This document shows, in pieces, positions 62,572 to 64,000 of a stretch of 64,000 bases of DNA. Positions within the stretch are counted from its first letter, which is position 1; each line of letters opens with the position of its first letter. Origin of the DNA: Agromyces sp. Root81 (GTDB taxonomy: Bacteria; Actinomycetota; Actinomycetes; Actinomycetales; Microbacteriaceae). The translations under genes and the position numbers were made by a program. The stretch spans positions 186,001 through 250,000 of the forward strand of contig NZ_LMIR01000002.1 of the NCBI RefSeq assembly GCF_001429165.1. The letters run 5' to 3'. The notes under the pieces were generated by a model. The model searched no databases, was not told the DNA's origin, and saw only the letters and a list, made by a program, of their open reading frames with translations.

Positions 62572-63986
62572 CCGGGCTCCGCATCGAGACCGACGACGCG
62601 ATGCTCGCCGAGATGTTCGGCTGGGCCGTGCGGACGGCCGCCGGTTTCGTCGTCCCCGATGGTCGACGCGGGCCGCTCGACGTGTCCGAAGCCGACCCCG
62701 GCCCGTACCGCACGGCCGACTACCGGGAGAGTTACCACGCCGGCTACAAGTTCCGCAGCGGCTACTACCTCCGCGACTTCGCGCATCAGGCGGTCGGTGC
62801 GCAGCTGCTCGGGCTGGCCCGGCACAACGCCTCCATGCTCGAGAGCTTCGTCCGCACTGCGACCCCCGAGCACGGCGGTTGGCCGGTGTGGGCGCTGAAC
62901 TTCGACCGGGTCACCCCGCTCGCCATCGACTACCACGGCCCCGATCACTTCGTGCGGGAGCTGCCCGCCGTGTTCGAGCTCGTCGAACTCGTGCACGTGC
63001 TCTACCGCTGGACGGGCGACCGCTCGCTCCTCGAGCATCACGGGTACTGGCGACGCACCCTGACCGACTTCGTCGCAGCCCACGACCGGGTCCTCCCGAA
63101 CGGCGTGGCGGAAGCCGACGGTCCCGGCATCTTCGACGGCGCAGCGAGCTACAACGAGCGGCCCGCTGGAGCACTATTGGAAGCCGGCGATGCGTTCGCG
63201 GCCCAGTACGCGGCCAACCGCCACGCCGCGGGCCTCGAGGCAGCCCTCGGCGAGCATGAAGCGGCCGGCCGGTTCGCAGTGGCCGCCGAGCGACTCGCCG
63301 CGGTCTTCGCCGCCGAGTGGGGCCCTGCGGATCGATCAGCCGGTGAACTGGTCTCCGCTCGGGATGCCGAAGGGAACCCGGTGAGAGAATGGCTGAAGGA
63401 GGCGAACTGGTTCCCACCCCTCAAGGGTCTCGTCGACACCGACCACCCGAACCGCGCCGCGGTGCTCGAACACATCGATCGCACGTGCCGTCTCGACGCC
63501 ACCGCGCCGCGCAACGTGGAGGCCCTCAGCTACGTGCCCGAGGTGTTCCTGCGGCACGGACGCCCCGACACCGCGTACGAGTGGATGCGCACCGTGTACG
63601 ACGCGCGCGCCGAGCAGCACGAGGTCGCCGCGCAGGGAGCGAACGGCGACTACCCGGAAGTGTCGTTCACCCTCATCGCGCAGATCGTCGCAGGGTTCCT
63701 GGGCCTCGAGCCGGACGCGGCCGCCTCGGCGGTGACGACCCGGCACGCGCTGCCGCGCGGCGTCGGCCGCCTCGCCGCATTCGACGTCCCCTTCGGCGAC
63801 GGAGGCATCAGCGTCGGCGTGCAGCTCGACGACGAGCTGTGGCTCGAGAACCTCACCTCGCGCGAGCTCGAGTGGACGCCGGTCGTCGCCCGCGACGACC
63901 GGTTCCACGATCCGCACCTCGGCCCGCCGCGCTCCGAGGACGCCCACCGTGTCGGGCCCGGCGAGCGCCGCACGATCCCCCTCTGA
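62568..63986 (+). CDS. Probable (alpha/alpha)6-barrel glycosidase of unknown specificity
   Basis: A 472-residue protein without signal peptide. Repeated aromatic, acidic helix patterns (YKFRSGYYLRDFAHQAVGAQLLGLARHN, WPVWALNFDRVTPLAIDYHGPDHFVREL, EWLKEANWFPPLKGLVDTDHP, by position) resemble six-hairpin glycosidases, but I cannot assign a family. The start ATG overlaps the alpha-galactosidase stop (ATGA), so the two are made together and it probably acts on the same oligosaccharide. It is complete, ending 14 bases before the window edge. Confidence 0.65.
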   Translation: MTGLRIETDDAMLAEMFGWAVRTAAGFVVPDGRRGPLDVSEADPGPYRTADYRESYHAGYKFRSGYYLRDFAHQAVGAQLLGLARHNASMLESFVRTATPEHGGWPVWALNFDRVTPLAIDYHGPDHFVRELPAVFELVELVHVLYRWTGDRSLLEHHGYWRRTLTDFVAAHDRVLPNGVAEADGPGIFDGAASYNERPAGALLEAGDAFAAQYAANRHAAGLEAALGEHEAAGRFAVAAERLAAVFAAEWGPADRSAGELVSARDAEGNPVREWLKEANWFPPLKGLVDTDHPNRAAVLEHIDRTCRLDATAPRNVEALSYVPEVFLRHGRPDTAYEWMRTVYDARAEQHEVAAQGANGDYPEVSFTLIAQIVAGFLGLEPDAAASAVTTRHALPRGVGRLAAFDVPFGDGGISVGVQLDDELWLENLTSRELEWTPVVARDDRFHDPHLGPPRSEDAHRVGPGERRTIPL

Positions 63987-64000
63987 CTCGGGGGCGAGCG

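Overview
The window is one contiguous, very GC-rich stretch (about 70% by eye) with strong G/C preference at third codon positions, GTG as well as ATG starts, and many 1-4 nt start/stop overlaps. Together with actinobacterial-type proteins (7Fe ferredoxin with an FprA-type reductase, GTP-dependent PEPCK, a RamB-like regulator, long-form GapB) and leaderless-looking promoters, this points to a high-GC actinobacterium, most likely Microbacteriaceae (an Agromyces/Microbacterium-like genome). The family assignment is inference. I see no tRNA, rRNA, CRISPR array, prophage or transposase. No gene-free stretch exceeds 300 bases; the longest gaps (about 140-230 nt) are described under the promoter, operator and terminator entries.

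Layout. 0.1-1.4 kb: an MHS-type organic acid transporter. 1.5-12.7 kb, minus strand: a compact assimilatory sulfate reduction operon (ferredoxin-dependent sulfite reductase, APS reductase, CysD, CysN, a sulfonate-type ABC importer, CobA, ferredoxin reductase, ferredoxin), preceded by a CbiX-type chelatase, so that the reductase, its electron supply and part of its siroheme supply are encoded together. 12.7-17.9 kb: an esterase lipoprotein, an ABC exporter, a protein of unknown function and a 2H phosphoesterase. 17.9-25.5 kb, minus: a ROK-controlled mannoside cluster (ABC importer plus GH38 alpha-mannosidase). 25.6-36.7 kb: DUF1622 protein, PEPCK divergent from a RamB-like regulator, a PadR/membrane pair, an SDR and a thiolase, GapB, a VanZ/RDD protein, a NIPSNAP-like protein and a frameshifted small membrane protein.

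36.9-55.3 kb reads as one aromatic amine/aryl acetate catabolic region: AraC and TetR regulators, an APC permease, copper amine oxidase, MoaF-like protein and aldehyde dehydrogenase, then a ThDP enzyme, an MHS transporter, and genes for homoprotocatechuate meta-cleavage (HpaH hydratase, HpaI aldolase, a FAH-RraA fusion, a GntR regulator, HpaE, HpaD). Amine oxidase plus aldehyde dehydrogenase would turn dopamine into 3,4-dihydroxyphenylacetate, exactly the substrate of HpaD, without any ring hydroxylase. A shared motif, ATATACGAT, sits in the control regions of the HPC genes and is probably the GntR operator.

55.4-64.0 kb: an alpha-galactoside cluster with an ABC importer plus GH36 enzyme on the minus strand, divergent from a second GH36 alpha-galactosidase and a translationally coupled possible (alpha/alpha)6 glycosidase on the plus strand.

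Across the whole window the octamer GGCATCCG/CGGATGCC is strongly over-represented, both inside genes and as the paired arms of several intergenic hairpins.
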